A DNA stretch of 64,000 nucleotides from Dasania marina DSM 21967 (lineage in GTDB: Bacteria; Pseudomonadota; Gammaproteobacteria; Pseudomonadales; Dasaniaceae), in NCBI RefSeq assembly GCF_000373485.1, contig NZ_KB891575.1, forward strand, positions 62,001 to 126,000, read 5' to 3'. Both the position numbers and the translations under genes were made by a program. The notes beneath the pieces were generated by a model. It saw nothing but the letters and a program-made list of their open reading frames with translations. It searched no databases and was not told where the DNA came from. This document shows positions 47,129 through 57,652 of this stretch, piece after piece (position 1 is the stretch's first letter; each line of letters starts with the position of its first letter).

Positions 47129-47365
47129 TTATTCTTCATCCGCATCAGGCTGTGGCATACGTACCACACGAGAGGGGACAACAGTAGAAATAGCGTGCTT
47201 ATAAACCATTTGGCTCACAGTGTTTTTAAGTAAAATAACAAACTGATCAAATGACTCAACTTGGCCTTGTAGCTTAATGCCATTCACCAAGTAAATTGAT
47301 ACTGGAATGCGCTCTTTGCGCAAAACATTTAGGTAAGGGTCTTGTAGCGTATGCCCCTTTGACAT
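47129..47365 (-). CDS. hfq: RNA chaperone Hfq
   Basis: 78 residues: the full Sm core (SLQDPYLN-like HTLQDPYLN opening, [11 protein letters not shown], and the Sm2 motif YKHAIST) and a very short acidic tail (PDADEE). The tail is shorter than in enterobacteria and typical of other gammaproteobacteria. It forms a hexamer pairing small RNAs with messages. The strong ribosome site AGAAGGAGAG lies 5 nt before the ATG. The 181-bp gap from miaA probably holds its own promoter. Confidence 0.97.
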   Translation of the reverse strand: MSKGHTLQDPYLNVLRKERIPVSIYLVNGIKLQGQVESFDQFVILLKNTVSQMVYKHAISTVVPSRVVRMPQPDADEE

Positions 47366-47546
47366 GTGACTCTCCTTCTAAGCCCAACTCGGGCCGTAAA
47401 ATAATGTGTGAGACCTGATAGTTATCCAAAATAATAATGGCAATAACTATTATTGTTAGGACTGCCAAAAAGCAACCCGAATATCGCAGTCCGGCGTGGC
47501 TTAACGCGCAGCCACTAATACCAGACGAGGGTAAGTATAACTCAAA

Positions 47547-48560
47547 TCACCGTAAGTGAGCTGTTTTGTCCAGATATTTTATCGCCAAGGCGATAGGATT
47601 TTCTCCTTCCAAACCCGCCACTGCCGCAGCCGTTTCAGGGCTAGACAATAAGCGGTTGTCAGCATCGGTGTGTATCCAGCTAAGCTCAGACCAATTGCGT
47701 AACCAAGTAAGCTGGCGTTTAGCCAGCTGCCGGGTAGCAATTATACCTCGCTCCACAACCTCATCATCACGCCAACGCCCCTCTAAGTATTCCCAGACCT
47801 GCCTATACCCTACCGCACGCATAGCAGGTAAATCCAAATGCAAATCCCCCCGCGAGCGCAAGGCTATGACCTCATCAACAAAGCCTTGTTCCATCATTTG
47901 TCGAAAACGTTGCGCAATACGCTGATGCAACACCGCCCTATCGACGGGCGCAATGGCCAACTGGGTGAGCTGATAAGGGAGTTGCGCCTGCGCTTCATCG
48001 GCCTGCGCCTGATGCAACGCCGTCATGGTTTTGCCACTGCCGCGATAGATATTTAAGGCCCGCTCTATGCGCTGGGTATGATTGGGGTGTATGCGCGCCG
48101 CCGAGGCCGGATCTACCGCAGCCAGCTCAGCGTGCATGGCGGGCCAGCCCTTTTGCGCCGCCTCGGCTTCTATCTGTGCACGCAAGGCCAAGTCTGTTTC
48201 CGGCATATCGGCGATGCCTTCTAGCAAGGTTTTAAAATACAACATGCTACCGCCCACCAACAATGGAATACGGCCACGACTGCTGATTTCAGCCATTTCA
48301 CGCAGGGCGTCATCCCTAAATTCAGCGGTAGAATACACCTGCGCCGGGTCGCGTATATCAATTAAACGGTGTGGCGCTAAGGCCTGCTCTTCAGCGCTGG
48401 GCTTGGCACTGCCTATATCCAAGCCTTTGTACACTAAAGCGGAATCAACACTAATAATGTCGCAGGGCAGCCGCTGGCATAACTCTATCGCCAAAGCGGT
48501 TTTACCCGAGGCGGTGGGGCCCATTAAAAAAATGGCTGGGGGTAGGTTCGTTTCACTCAT
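47547..48560 (-). CDS. miaA: tRNA dimethylallyltransferase
   Basis: About 337 residues from the ATG at 48560 ([15 protein letters not shown]); a GTG seven codons earlier also opens the frame. It adds dimethylallyl to A37 of UNN-reading tRNAs. It has the P-loop [27 protein letters not shown], and PHRLIDI. Usually directly after mutL, it is here separated from it by the glutathione transferase and the pseudouridine synthase. Confidence 0.96.
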   Translation of the reverse strand: MSETNLPPAIFLMGPTASGKTALAIELCQRLPCDIISVDSALVYKGLDIGSAKPSAEEQALAPHRLIDIRDPAQVYSTAEFRDDALREMAEISSRGRIPLLVGGSMLYFKTLLEGIADMPETDLALRAQIEAEAAQKGWPAMHAELAAVDPASAARIHPNHTQRIERALNIYRGSGKTMTALHQAQADEAQAQLPYQLTQLAIAPVDRAVLHQRIAQRFRQMMEQGFVDEVIALRSRGDLHLDLPAMRAVGYRQVWEYLEGRWRDDEVVERGIIATRQLAKRQLTWLRNWSELSWIHTDADNRLLSSPETAAAVAGLEGENPIALAIKYLDKTAHLR

Positions 48561-48689
48561 AACGGCATTGTAACCGATCACTTTTAATCATGTGACAAAA
48601 TGAGCAAACTATTGCAAAGTCACTCTATCCTGCTACAGCTTATAAACAGCTTTTAACAATAACCATAAAACAACAATGGAGCCTATACC

Positions 48690-49310
48690 ATGTTGACCTA
48701 TTACGGCGCTAAAGACTCATGCAGCATACCCGCACAAATCATTTTAGAAATGAGCGGCCAAGCCTACCAAAATGTCTACCTTAGTTTTGACAAAGGCTTG
48801 TCCGAGGACTACCTCAAGCTCAACCCCACCGGCCAAGTGCCCACCTTAGTGGAGGACAGCGAAGTGTTCACTCAATGCGTAGGCATCACCACCTACCTAG
48901 CCGACAAATGGCCACAGTTAAACATGAGCCCTGCGTTAGACGCCCCACAGCGCGGCCACTATTTGAAATGGATGCACTTTTTAAACTCGTCTATGCACGA
49001 AGCCTATTTGCGAGTGTACTACCCCAATAAATATGCCGTTTCTAAACAAGCCTGCGATGAAGTCAAAGAAATGGCCAAGCAAGCCATAGACAAGCATTAC
49101 AACATCGTTGATAGCTGGCTGGAGCAAGGCCCCTATTGCTTAGGTGATACCATCCAGGCCTGCGATTTATATCTAGCCACCTTAATCAGCTGGCAGGAAG
49201 ATAGAGCGGCTTTATTTGCACGCCTACCGCGACTGCAGTTATTGTTTGAAAAAGTGACCCGCCATCCTGCGGCAAACAAGGTTTTTGTTGAGCATGGGAC
49301 GGAGCTGTAA
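48690..49310 (+). CDS. Glutathione S-transferase family protein
   Basis: 206 residues. A thioredoxin-like N-terminal domain (YYGAKDSCSIPAQIIL, with the LNPTGQVPTLVED loop holding the glutathione-binding cis-Pro) precedes an all-helical C-terminal domain. The Ser-Cys-Ser near residue 11 may provide the activating residue. It is a general detoxification or reductive enzyme with unknown substrate. It is divergent from miaA and convergent with rsuA, on the strand opposite to the core operon, so it is an insertion into the usual mutL-miaA order. Confidence 0.9.
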   Translation: MLTYYGAKDSCSIPAQIILEMSGQAYQNVYLSFDKGLSEDYLKLNPTGQVPTLVEDSEVFTQCVGITTYLADKWPQLNMSPALDAPQRGHYLKWMHFLNSSMHEAYLRVYYPNKYAVSKQACDEVKEMAKQAIDKHYNIVDSWLEQGPYCLGDTIQACDLYLATLISWQEDRAALFARLPRLQLLFEKVTRHPAANKVFVEHGTEL

Positions 49311-49329
49311 TACTCGCTTTCAGCCCGTA

Positions 49330-49386
49330 GTACCGGTCTGTCGTACCGGCCAGCGTTCCGGTCATCGTACCGGCCTAGCGCCGGTA
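49330..49386. repeat. CCGG-rich short repeats between convergent genes
   Basis: Five CCGG cores (GTACCGGT, GTACCGGC, TTCCGGT, GTACCGGC, GCCGGTA) spaced about 11-16 bases. They are self-complementary, so they can fold into alternative hairpins. They end at the rsuA stop codon and may act as the shared terminator. Confidence 0.5.
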
Positions 49387-49387
49387 G

Positions 49388-50092
49388 CTATATACCCTCA
49401 AGCTCATCAGCCGACAACTCCCGACTCTCGCCCGCAGCTAGCGTCTCATCAAGCTGCAAATTTCCCACCGCCATTCTGTGCAACTCCAGCACCGGGTTTT
49501 GAAAACGACCAAACATGCGTTTTATTTGATGATAACGCCCTTCCATCAAACCTACGTCAGCCACATAGTCGCTAACGATCTTTAACTCGGCAGGTAGTGT
49601 GGTGATATCTTCAAAGGAAAAGTACATACCTTCCGCAAAGGCCGCGATGTAATCGGGAGTTACTGGCTTTTGCAGTCTCACGCGATACCATTTCATCACC
49701 TTAGTCGCCGGCTCCGATAAACGCCGCGACCAACGACCATCATTGGTAAGCAATAATAAACCCGTGGAATTAAAATCTAATCGGCCAGCGATATGCAAAG
49801 CGTTTTTATCGGACCGCTGCAACAAATCGATAACCGTTTTATTTTTTTCATCCTTAGTCGCACTCACCACCCCCATGGGTTTATGCATCATGATGTATAC
49901 AGGCTCCCGCACCTGCAACACCTGACCATCAACCACGACATGATCAAACTCACCCACCCGCTGGTTAATATCCACCGCCACCACACCATTAACCCGCACC
50001 CGACCACGCGCCAACATCAAGCGCACATCGCCGCGCTTAATGCCCAACTTCTGACTAAGATAACGATCTAAACGGGCGTATTTGGAATGCAT
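49388..50092 (-). CDS. rsuA: RsuA-type rRNA pseudouridine synthase
   Basis: 234 residues. An S4 RNA-binding domain (RLDRYLSQKLGIKRGDVRL) precedes the catalytic domain with GRLDFNSTGLLLLTNDG (catalytic Asp in RLD) and EGRYHQIKRMF. RsuA modifies U516 of 16S rRNA. RluE/RluB-like roles are possible, but the S4 domain and overall match favour RsuA. It starts 154 bp after the mutL stop on the same strand. Confidence 0.88.
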   Translation of the reverse strand: MHSKYARLDRYLSQKLGIKRGDVRLMLARGRVRVNGVVAVDINQRVGEFDHVVVDGQVLQVREPVYIMMHKPMGVVSATKDEKNKTVIDLLQRSDKNALHIAGRLDFNSTGLLLLTNDGRWSRRLSEPATKVMKWYRVRLQKPVTPDYIAAFAEGMYFSFEDITTLPAELKIVSDYVADVGLMEGRYHQIKRMFGRFQNPVLELHRMAVGNLQLDETLAAGESRELSADELEGI

Positions 50093-50246
50093 GGGATTAA
50101 TTGATTCGCATGAAGGAAATGAATATTTCAGTAACGATTAAACTAGCAGAAAAAGGTTAGATACCGGATCAAGTCCTGCATGACTAAGAAGAAAATTTCG
50201 CATCACAAACACTAGCGACTATAGACTACGTACTAGAGACTGATGA

Positions 50247-52130
50247 TCACTGCCCCCGCAAAAACAATTTATCCAACTCATCCAAACTCATTTGCGTCCA
50301 CGTGGGCCTGCCGTGATTACATTGACCGCTGCGCTCAGTTTCTTCCATGTCGCGTAGCAGTGCATTCATTTCGGTAATGCTTAAGCGACGATTAGCGCGC
50401 ACCGAACCGTGGCAAGCCATGGTGCCTAGTATTTCATTAATATGCGCTTCGATTCTATCGCTGCTGCCATGTTCGATTAAGTCGGCCAAGACATCGCGTA
50501 CCAGTTGTTCAACATTGCCATTTTGTAAAATAATGGGAATTTGTCGAATCATTATAGTTTCGGGACCCGCACGCTCTACCGCCAAACCTAACTGAGAAAA
50601 TAGCTCAGCATTTTGTTCGGCGTAATCCGCCTCGCGCTGGCTTACCGCTACGCTCTCGGGCACCAATAAAGGCTGGGCTTTAATACCCTCGCCGGCACGG
50701 GCCTGTTTCATACGCTCGTAAGTAATGCGCTCGTGAGCGGCGTGCATATCAACCAACACTAGGCCGTTGGCGTTTTCGGCCAAGATATAAATACCTTTTA
50801 ACTGGGCAATGGCAAAACCCAAGGGCGGAATTTCATCAGTTTCTAAATCACTTAAATTAATAGGTGTTGCATTGCCCGCGGCAAAATTGGCCGATGAATA
50901 AGCGCCTCTATCACCAGCGCCAGATTGCCGTGACTGCAAGTTGCCAGCATCGGCTGTATTGCTGCTATACAATTCGCCATAACCTGTCAGCTGTTCTTGT
51001 ACTTGGCCCATACTGGGACGGGCATCATTACGCAGCGACATCGCCGCTTGGCCAGCAAACTCTCCGGCACCAATACCACTAGCGGGTTGAGCATTATTGT
51101 CGCCGGTGGGCATGTGCTGCGCATCGGGACGCACATCCGCTAACAAGCGATGTAAGCTGCGGAATAAAAAGTCGTGTACGGTGCGGCCATCGCGAAAGCG
51201 CACTTCGTGCTTGGTGGGGTGTACGTTAACGTCGACGATGGCGGGGTCGCACTCTAAATATAAAACAAAGGCGGGGTGGCGACCGTGAAACAATACATCG
51301 CGATAGGCTTGGCGCACCGCATGGGTCACCAACTTATCGCGTATCACCCGGCCGTTAACATAAAAGTGCTGCAGGTCGGCTTGGCTGCGGGAAAAGGTAG
51401 GCAACGCCACCCAACCCCATAGGCGCAGGCCCATAGCTTCGGTGTCTATATACAGGGCATTTTGCATAAAGGCGGGGCCACATACCGAGGCCACCCGGCG
51501 CTCTTGCTCTAGCTGACTGTCACAAGCTTTTAAGGCGTGTATCACCTTGCCGTTGTGGCGCAGATGAAAACCCACATCAAAGCGCGCCAGTGATTGCCGT
51601 TTGATCACTTCTTCTAAGTGATTAAATTCGGTTTTTTCGGCGCGCAAAAATTTGCGCCTAGCAGGGGTATTAAAAAATAAATCGCGCACTTCTACCGTGC
51701 TACCCTGCGGGTGCGGCGCAGGCCCCACCTCTACGTTCATATCGCGGCCTTCGGTTTCGGCTTTCCAGCCCGCGCCCTGCACTTGCGTGTTAGACAAAAT
51801 ACACAGCCGCGATACCGAGCTAATACTCGCCAGCGCCTCGCCCCTAAAGCCCATACTGGTGACATTTTCTAAATCATCCAGCTCATATATTTTGCTGGTG
51901 GCATGGCGGCTTAGCGCCAGCGGCATATCATCTTGTGCGATACCGCCGCCGTTATCACGCACTCGCATGAGTTTGACGCCGCCGCTTTCTATATCAACAT
52001 CGATGCGACTAGCACCGGCATCTAAACTATTTTCCACCAACTCTTTAATAACAGAGGCGGGACGCTCTACCACTTCACCGGCGGCAATTTGGTTAGCCAA
52101 ACGAGGGCTTAATAATTTTATTCGTGACAT
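50247..52130 (-). CDS. mutL: DNA mismatch repair protein MutL
   Basis: 627 residues. An N-terminal GHKL ATPase ([21 protein letters not shown]) is followed by a proline/glycine-rich linker (about 335-430) and a C-terminal dimer domain. [12 protein letters not shown] (461-472) fits the MutL endonuclease motif D-x-HA-x2-E-x4-E, and ACHGSVRA is near the C-terminus. So this MutL should nick DNA itself, unlike the E. coli one that needs MutH. It overlaps nothing; 12 bp separates it from amiB upstream. Confidence 0.97.
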   Translation of the reverse strand: MSRIKLLSPRLANQIAAGEVVERPASVIKELVENSLDAGASRIDVDIESGGVKLMRVRDNGGGIAQDDMPLALSRHATSKIYELDDLENVTSMGFRGEALASISSVSRLCILSNTQVQGAGWKAETEGRDMNVEVGPAPHPQGSTVEVRDLFFNTPARRKFLRAEKTEFNHLEEVIKRQSLARFDVGFHLRHNGKVIHALKACDSQLEQERRVASVCGPAFMQNALYIDTEAMGLRLWGWVALPTFSRSQADLQHFYVNGRVIRDKLVTHAVRQAYRDVLFHGRHPAFVLYLECDPAIVDVNVHPTKHEVRFRDGRTVHDFLFRSLHRLLADVRPDAQHMPTGDNNAQPASGIGAGEFAGQAAMSLRNDARPSMGQVQEQLTGYGELYSSNTADAGNLQSRQSGAGDRGAYSSANFAAGNATPINLSDLETDEIPPLGFAIAQLKGIYILAENANGLVLVDMHAAHERITYERMKQARAGEGIKAQPLLVPESVAVSQREADYAEQNAELFSQLGLAVERAGPETIMIRQIPIILQNGNVEQLVRDVLADLIEHGSSDRIEAHINEILGTMACHGSVRANRRLSITEMNALLRDMEETERSGQCNHGRPTWTQMSLDELDKLFLRGQ

Positions 52131-52142
52131 TAAATATTCTAT

Positions 52143-53462
52143 TTATGAAGAAGGGATAATAATTTTTTGGCCTACCCGTATAGACGAAGACGCCAAACCA
52201 TTAGTTTTTTGTATATCGGCCACACTCACTCTAAAGCGCTTGGCAATATCGGACAGGGTATCGCCGCGGCTAATGGTGTAGGCCACTGTTTTATTGCGCT
52301 GATTTTTTTGCCAGGCGATCAAAGTCTCTGAAGGCGGGCTAGCGGCAAAAAATGTTTTTATACCATTAAAAATAGCAGCGGCCATTTTACGCTGGTAGCT
52401 GCTACTTTTTAAATTGCGCTCTTCGGTGGGGTTAGAGATAAAACCTGTCTCCACCAAGATAGAAGGAATGTCCGGCGACTTTAATACCGCAAACGCCGCC
52501 TGCTCCACACGCTTACTATGTAAATGCGAGATGCGCCCCATTTGACCCACCACCTTGCTGCCTACCTGCAAGCTGGAATCCAGCGTGGCCGTCATGGAGA
52601 GATCAGCTAATACGCCAGCCAACAACTCATCTTTTTCGCCTAGGTTAACGCCGCCCACCAAATCAGAACTGTTAGCCTCATTCGCTAGAAATTGTGCAGT
52701 GGTGCTGGAAGCGCCTCGGCTGGATAGCGCGTACACCGAGGAGCCTTTGGCGCGGTGATTTTTAAATGCATCGGCGTGTATGGAAACAAATAAATCGGCC
52801 TGAGCGCTGCGTGCCAACTTGCGACGCTTCTCTAGCCCCACATAGTAATCGCCACTGCGTATCATCACCGGCTCATAACCCAGCTCTTTCTCAAACAAGC
52901 TATTCAACTCTTTGGCTATAGCTAACACCACATGTTTTTCACGCACTTTAGTGGGGCCGGTGGCACCGGGGTCTTCACCGCCATGGCCGGCATCTATAGC
53001 AATAATAATGTCGCGCTTTTTACCGCTGTTATTAACCCGTTTAACGGTAGCCTGCTGCTGATTGACGTCCAACAAATCAATCACCAAGCGGTCACCATAT
53101 TCGCCGCTGGCTTTTAACATAAAACTACGTGGCTTAACCCCGTGCTTAACGTCTAACACCACTCGCAGGTTTGTTTTATCTTGTACCCCGCTGCGTACAC
53201 GGGTGATGGGGGTATTCGCTAAATCTAGGGCCGAGAGCTGGGTTTGTGATTTTAAAACCGTATCGCTGATATCCACCACGATGCGGTCGGGCTTGCTAAG
53301 CATCATCACCTTATGCTCTACAGCACTAGATAAATCTAACACCACCCGGGTGTGATCAGGCGCGCGCCACACGCGCACATCGTTAACGTTAGCGGCTTGC
53401 ACCGCTAGCGAGAGCAACAAGCTGGCGTTAATAACAATCTGTAGTAGTAAGCGGTACAACAT
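52143..53462 (-). CDS. amiB: N-acetylmuramoyl-L-alanine amidase with AMIN and LysM domains
   Basis: 439 residues. A signal peptide (to about 23) is followed by an AMIN targeting domain (about 25-130), then the zinc amidase_3 domain. Its metal motifs are AIDAGHGGEDPGATG, IMIRSGDYYV, SIHADAF and VETGFISNPTEE. A LysM peptidoglycan-binding motif closes the protein (YTISRGDTLSDIAKRFRVS, about 390-438). It cuts the septal peptide-glycan bond during cell division, in the periplasm. The position between tsaE and mutL is conserved. Confidence 0.95.
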   Translation of the reverse strand: MLYRLLLQIVINASLLLSLAVQAANVNDVRVWRAPDHTRVVLDLSSAVEHKVMMLSKPDRIVVDISDTVLKSQTQLSALDLANTPITRVRSGVQDKTNLRVVLDVKHGVKPRSFMLKASGEYGDRLVIDLLDVNQQQATVKRVNNSGKKRDIIIAIDAGHGGEDPGATGPTKVREKHVVLAIAKELNSLFEKELGYEPVMIRSGDYYVGLEKRRKLARSAQADLFVSIHADAFKNHRAKGSSVYALSSRGASSTTAQFLANEANSSDLVGGVNLGEKDELLAGVLADLSMTATLDSSLQVGSKVVGQMGRISHLHSKRVEQAAFAVLKSPDIPSILVETGFISNPTEERNLKSSSYQRKMAAAIFNGIKTFFAASPPSETLIAWQKNQRNKTVAYTISRGDTLSDIAKRFRVSVADIQKTNGLASSSIRVGQKIIIPSS

Positions 53463-53545
53463 TTTATAACAGGCCTACGTAATGGCGGATTCGGGTGGCG
53501 AGTGCATGATAGCAACAGCCCGTATTTATTGTTATTCGCAATAGC

Positions 53546-54025
53546 TTATAGCGCGACCAGTTTGGCAATAATGCTTCGGCCTATGGCTGACTGCGCGTTA
53601 AGCTGTACTACGCGACCATCCTGGCTACCTTGATTAAGCGCTATCCTAACGATTAAATCTGCCGGGGGCAAAACACCTCGGCCTTTTTCTGGCCATTCGA
53701 TTAAGCACAATTTTTCAGCGCCAAAGTAATCGCGTATGCCCATGTATTCCAACTCTTCAGGGTCACCCAAACGGTAGAGATCAAAATGGTAAGCTTCGCG
53801 CTCGCCTAATTGATAAGGTTCCACCAAAGTATAGGTGGGGCTTTTAACCGCACCTTGATGGCCCAAGCCCTGCAATACGCCACGGCTAAAGGTGGTTTTA
53901 CCCATACCCAAGTCACCCTCTAAAAAAATGACGGCGCCACTATCGCAAGCCTGAGCCAACTGCTTACCAAAAGCCACCATGGCCTGTTCGCCCACTAGGG
54001 TTTGCTGCAAGCTATCGACTGCCAT
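53546..54025 (-). CDS. tsaE: tRNA threonylcarbamoyladenosine ATPase TsaE
   Basis: 159 residues with P-loop EGDLGMGKTTFSRG and the family signature SPTYTLVEPY, then HFDLYRLGDPEELEYMG. It is the ATPase part of the TsaB-TsaD-TsaE complex making t6A37. It follows nnr by 3 bp, so the two are coupled. Confidence 0.96.
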   Translation of the reverse strand: MAVDSLQQTLVGEQAMVAFGKQLAQACDSGAVIFLEGDLGMGKTTFSRGVLQGLGHQGAVKSPTYTLVEPYQLGEREAYHFDLYRLGDPEELEYMGIRDYFGAEKLCLIEWPEKGRGVLPPADLIVRIALNQGSQDGRVVQLNAQSAIGRSIIAKLVAL

Positions 54026-54028
54026 TAA

Positions 54029-55576
54029 CTATCTGCCTCCATTAATGATGCGCCTAAGCACCGGTATTAAATCACTGGCCATTGTGCCACACATGCCCTG
54101 TTGTGCGGCAATATCACCTGCATAGGCATGTAGGCATACGCCTAGGCGAGCAGCCTCATTTGCGCTCAAGCCCTGCGCCAATAAAGCGCCCAGTACACCG
54201 CTGAGTACATCACCCATACCTGCCGTGGCCATGCCGGGATTACCATAACTGCACAGGCCCAGCCTATCGCTATTCAGGGCATCTGGGCCGTTGGCAACCA
54301 GCGAGCCCGCCCCTTTTAATATCACCGTAGCACCGTAGCGTTGTTGTATTTCAGCCACCGCGGCAAAGCGGTTGGCCTGCACCTCATTGAGGCTACAGCC
54401 TAACAACCTCGCTGCTTCTTTGGGATGCGGGGTTAGTATGCAATTACTACGCAAGGGCGATTTAACCACCCGGCCCTCACTAATCATATTCAGCGCATCG
54501 GCATCCAGCACCATGGGTTTTTCGGTTTTATAGGCCTGCTGCAGTAGTTGCTCACCCCAAGGGCGCTGGCCTAAACCCGGGCCTAGCACCAAAACTGTAG
54601 GCCGCTGCAATAAAGGTTCTAACTCCTGCCCCGACACCACACCGGTGGCCATAAGCTCTGGGCAGCGGCTAATAAACGCGGCGATGTGGGCTGGCTGGGT
54701 AGCGCAGGAAACCAAGCCCGCACCGCAACGAGCGGCGGCTTGGGCAGCCATTAATGCCGCTCCTCCCATGCCGGTATCACCCCCTATCACCATGACATGG
54801 CCATGCCGCCCTTTATGATCTGTGGCTAAACGCGCAGGCAGGTTAGCTAAGGACTTGGATAGTAGTAAGCGCTCACAACAAAAATCGACCTCAGCATAAA
54901 CTGCCGAGGGCACTGCAAGATCATCAAAATATACATCACCGGCCACATCAGGGCCGACGCCGGTTAATAAGCCCTGCTTTAAGCCTATAAAGCTGATGCT
55001 GACATCGGCATAAACCGCCGCGCCTAATACTCGGCCAGTATCGCTGCACAGGCCCGAGGGTATATCCACCGCCAACACCGGTAGATCCAATTGGTTAAGC
55101 CAATGTATGGCCTCGCAATGTGTCGCGCGCACCTCGCCGCTTAGGCCAGTGCCTAACAAGGCATCAACTAGCACCCCTTCCTCTAAAACTATGGCGGTGC
55201 TAAAGGTTTGCACCAACACGCCATCTTGCAAAGCCCGCTGGCGCGCTGACAGGGCGTCGCCCTCAAAGCGACTGGCATCTCCCACCTGTATCACCTGTAC
55301 CGCATAGCCATGCTGCTTGGCTATGCTGGCCATCACATAGCCATCACCGGCATTATTGCCACCGCCGCAGACGATAATAATGGGCAGCCCTTCTGCCACT
55401 GCTGGCCAGCACTGTAATAATAATTCGAAGGCGGCTCGCCCAGCGCGACGCATTAGGGTAAAACCAGCCATGCCCTGCTGCGCTATAGCGACGCTATCCA
55501 GCTCACGCACCTGTGCCGCAGTGTATAAAGCGGTGGGTAAATCGTCGCCACAACGTAAACGTCTTTTTGTATTCAT
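54029..55576 (-). CDS. nnr: Bifunctional NAD(P)HX epimerase/dehydratase
   Basis: 515 residues. The N-terminal YjeF epimerase domain (CGGGNNAGDGYVMA near 70-83) and the C-terminal ADP-dependent dehydratase domain (GGDTGMGGAALMA, GPGLGQ, LTPHPKEAARLL, GNPGMATAGMGDVLSG) are both complete. Together they repair hydrated NADH and NADPH. First gene of the nnr-tsaE-amiB-mutL unit, divergent from queG. Confidence 0.96.
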   Translation of the reverse strand: MNTKRRLRCGDDLPTALYTAAQVRELDSVAIAQQGMAGFTLMRRAGRAAFELLLQCWPAVAEGLPIIIVCGGGNNAGDGYVMASIAKQHGYAVQVIQVGDASRFEGDALSARQRALQDGVLVQTFSTAIVLEEGVLVDALLGTGLSGEVRATHCEAIHWLNQLDLPVLAVDIPSGLCSDTGRVLGAAVYADVSISFIGLKQGLLTGVGPDVAGDVYFDDLAVPSAVYAEVDFCCERLLLSKSLANLPARLATDHKGRHGHVMVIGGDTGMGGAALMAAQAAARCGAGLVSCATQPAHIAAFISRCPELMATGVVSGQELEPLLQRPTVLVLGPGLGQRPWGEQLLQQAYKTEKPMVLDADALNMISEGRVVKSPLRSNCILTPHPKEAARLLGCSLNEVQANRFAAVAEIQQRYGATVILKGAGSLVANGPDALNSDRLGLCSYGNPGMATAGMGDVLSGVLGALLAQGLSANEAARLGVCLHAYAGDIAAQQGMCGTMASDLIPVLRRIINGGR

Positions 55577-55793
55577 AGCTGATTACTCTAGGGGCCCTGC
55601 TTTATGATGATAACAACAGCCATTCGTATTAGGCTGTCCGTGCTATTATACGCACCCTATTACCTAACTAGGGGTATAGCGGCTTAAAAGCAATTATAGG
55701 CTGGCTGGCACTGCGCTACCATGAATTAACAAGAGTGCATTTCACCCTCTGACTCAACATCTACCTCTTCATCTATCAATAACGAGCCATAAC

Positions 55794-56870
55794 GTGAGCG
55801 ACAGCGACAATCAACTAGCCACTATGCAGCAACTACCGGAGCAAATTCGGCTATGGAGCCGTGAGTTAGGTTTTGAACAAACCGGCATTAGTGATGTGAA
55901 TTTAAGCCAGCACGGCAAACACTTAGACGACTGGCTGGCCAAAAACTTCCACGGCGAAATGGATTTTATGGCCAAGCACGGCAGTAAGCGCTACCACCCC
56001 GAGCAATTACTGCCCGGCACCTTAAGAGTGATTAGCGTACGCCTAGACTACCTACCCAACGAGCAGCAACTACAAGCGCAATTAGATAACCCCGATCAGG
56101 CCTATATCTCGCGCTACGCGCTGGGCCGTGACTACCACAAGCTGATGCGCAAAAAACTGGCCAAACTGGCCGACAAAATATCTACCGTGGCCGAACAACA
56201 TCAATGCCGCGCCTTTGTCGATAGCGCGCCGGTGCTGGAACGCGGTTTGGCTGAAAAAGCCGGCTTGGGCTGGATAGGCAAAAACACCATGCTGATTAAC
56301 GCCAGCGCCGGCTCCTGGTTTTTTTTAGGCGAGATATACACCAACCTGCCACTGGCCACCGACCCCGAACAAGAAACCATGCACTGCGGCAGCTGCACCG
56401 CCTGCCTAGATGACTGCCCCACCGGCGCGATAGTGGCACCGCATCAAGTGGACGCGCGGCGCTGCATCTCCTATTTAACCATAGAGTTAAAAGGCAGCAT
56501 CCCCCAAGACCTGCGCCCGCTAATGGGCAACCGCATATATGGCTGTGATGACTGCCAGCTAGTATGCCCTTGGAATAAATTTGCCCAACATAGCCAGCAA
56601 GATGATTTTCAACCGCGCCATAATTTGGATAGCGCCAGCCTGCTTGAATTATTTATGTGGACTGAACAAGAGTTTTTGCAACGCACCGAAGGCTCGGCCA
56701 TACGCCGTATAGGCTACGAGCGCTGGCTGCGTAATATTGCCGTGGCCTTGGGCAATGCCCCCAGCAGCATACCTACTATAGAAGGTTTAAAAAGTCGCCT
56801 GTCATACCCTTCACCCGTGGTGCAAGAGCATGTGCAGTGGGCCTTACAACAGCATCAGGCCACATCATAA
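55794..56870 (+). CDS. queG: Epoxyqueuosine reductase
   Basis: 358 residues starting with GTG. A cobalamin-binding N-terminal domain (ISRYALGRDYHKLMR, VDSAPVLERGLAEKAGLGWIG) precedes two [4Fe-4S] motifs, CGSCTACLDDCPTGA and CDDCQLVCPWN, and a C-terminal helical part. It makes queuosine in tRNA from epoxyqueuosine. It is divergent from nnr, which is a conserved neighbourhood. Confidence 0.96.
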   Translation: MSDSDNQLATMQQLPEQIRLWSRELGFEQTGISDVNLSQHGKHLDDWLAKNFHGEMDFMAKHGSKRYHPEQLLPGTLRVISVRLDYLPNEQQLQAQLDNPDQAYISRYALGRDYHKLMRKKLAKLADKISTVAEQHQCRAFVDSAPVLERGLAEKAGLGWIGKNTMLINASAGSWFFLGEIYTNLPLATDPEQETMHCGSCTACLDDCPTGAIVAPHQVDARRCISYLTIELKGSIPQDLRPLMGNRIYGCDDCQLVCPWNKFAQHSQQDDFQPRHNLDSASLLELFMWTEQEFLQRTEGSAIRRIGYERWLRNIAVALGNAPSSIPTIEGLKSRLSYPSPVVQEHVQWALQQHQATS

Positions 56871-57010
56871 TTAGCTATTCCCAACATAAACACCCAAGCA
56901 CCGTCGCTCTTGCGCAAAGCTGGCAGCGCGAATGCCCTGGGCCCCATACCCACAACACCCAGTAAAATACACTTTGCGGGCAGAGCCTGCCCACACATCC
57001 TGTGCATAAA

Positions 57011-57035
57011 AAAACCCAGCAATGCTGGGCTTTTT
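57011..57035. terminator. Bidirectional terminator
   Basis: CCCAGC, AAT, GCTGGG with an A-run on the left and T5 on the right. It lies between the convergent queG and GlcG/HbpS genes. Confidence 0.88.
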
Positions 57036-57066
57036 ATACGATTAAGCTGTCGTTAAATATATATAA

Positions 57067-57492
57067 CTAAACAAGGCTGGCATCCAAGGCATCTATACCG
57101 GCCTGCGCCACATCTTCATCTTGATCGGGGCTGCCCGAGCTACAACCTATACCCGCCACAATATCGCTGTTAATAAAAACCGGCAGGCCTCCTGCCACTA
57201 TCATAAAACGCCCCTGATGGGAGACGTTCAAACCAAAAGTGGGCTGGCCAGGGCCGCTGGTTTCACCATAGGCACGGGTAGATTTGCGCGCAGCGGCAGC
57301 GGTAAAGGCCTTATCTATCGCTATTTGTATACTGGTAATACGCGCGCCATCCATACGCTGAAACATCAATAAGTTACCGCCGTCGTCAACAATGGCTATA
57401 TCCATATCCACGCCTATCTCTTGTGCTTTTTGTTCAGCGGCCGCCATCATAATACGGGCATCGTCCAAGGTTAACTTTGCAACGGTTTTCAT
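57067..57492 (-). CDS. GlcG/HbpS family (DUF336) protein
   Basis: 141 residues matching the GlcG/HbpS fold: an N-terminal LTLDDARIMMAAAEQKAQE helix, AIVDDGGNLLMFQRMDGA, IDKAFTAAAARKST, and a closing VAGIGCSSGSPDQDEDVAQAG. Members bind haem or small ligands, or occur with glycolate and other oxidation genes; the role here is unknown. No signal peptide. It stands alone between queG and the large sensor. Confidence 0.88.
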   Translation of the reverse strand: MKTVAKLTLDDARIMMAAAEQKAQEIGVDMDIAIVDDGGNLLMFQRMDGARITSIQIAIDKAFTAAAARKSTRAYGETSGPGQPTFGLNVSHQGRFMIVAGGLPVFINSDIVAGIGCSSGSPDQDEDVAQAGIDALDASLV

Positions 57493-57652
57493 TGATTAAC
57501 TCCTAAGCTTATTAAAAATATTATTAGTGATGCTTAAATAGGGTTACAGGAAAATTATTCCTCACACAAAATAAACGAGGATTTTAACCTAGCACAATGT
57601 ACGGTTTCGACTAAGGGAATGCAAAAAACAGAGTATCTCCATTGAAGAACAA

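Noticed and set aside
48082-48573. Plus-strand open frame of 163 codons within miaA
   Set aside because: Antisense shadow of miaA; no recognisable protein features.
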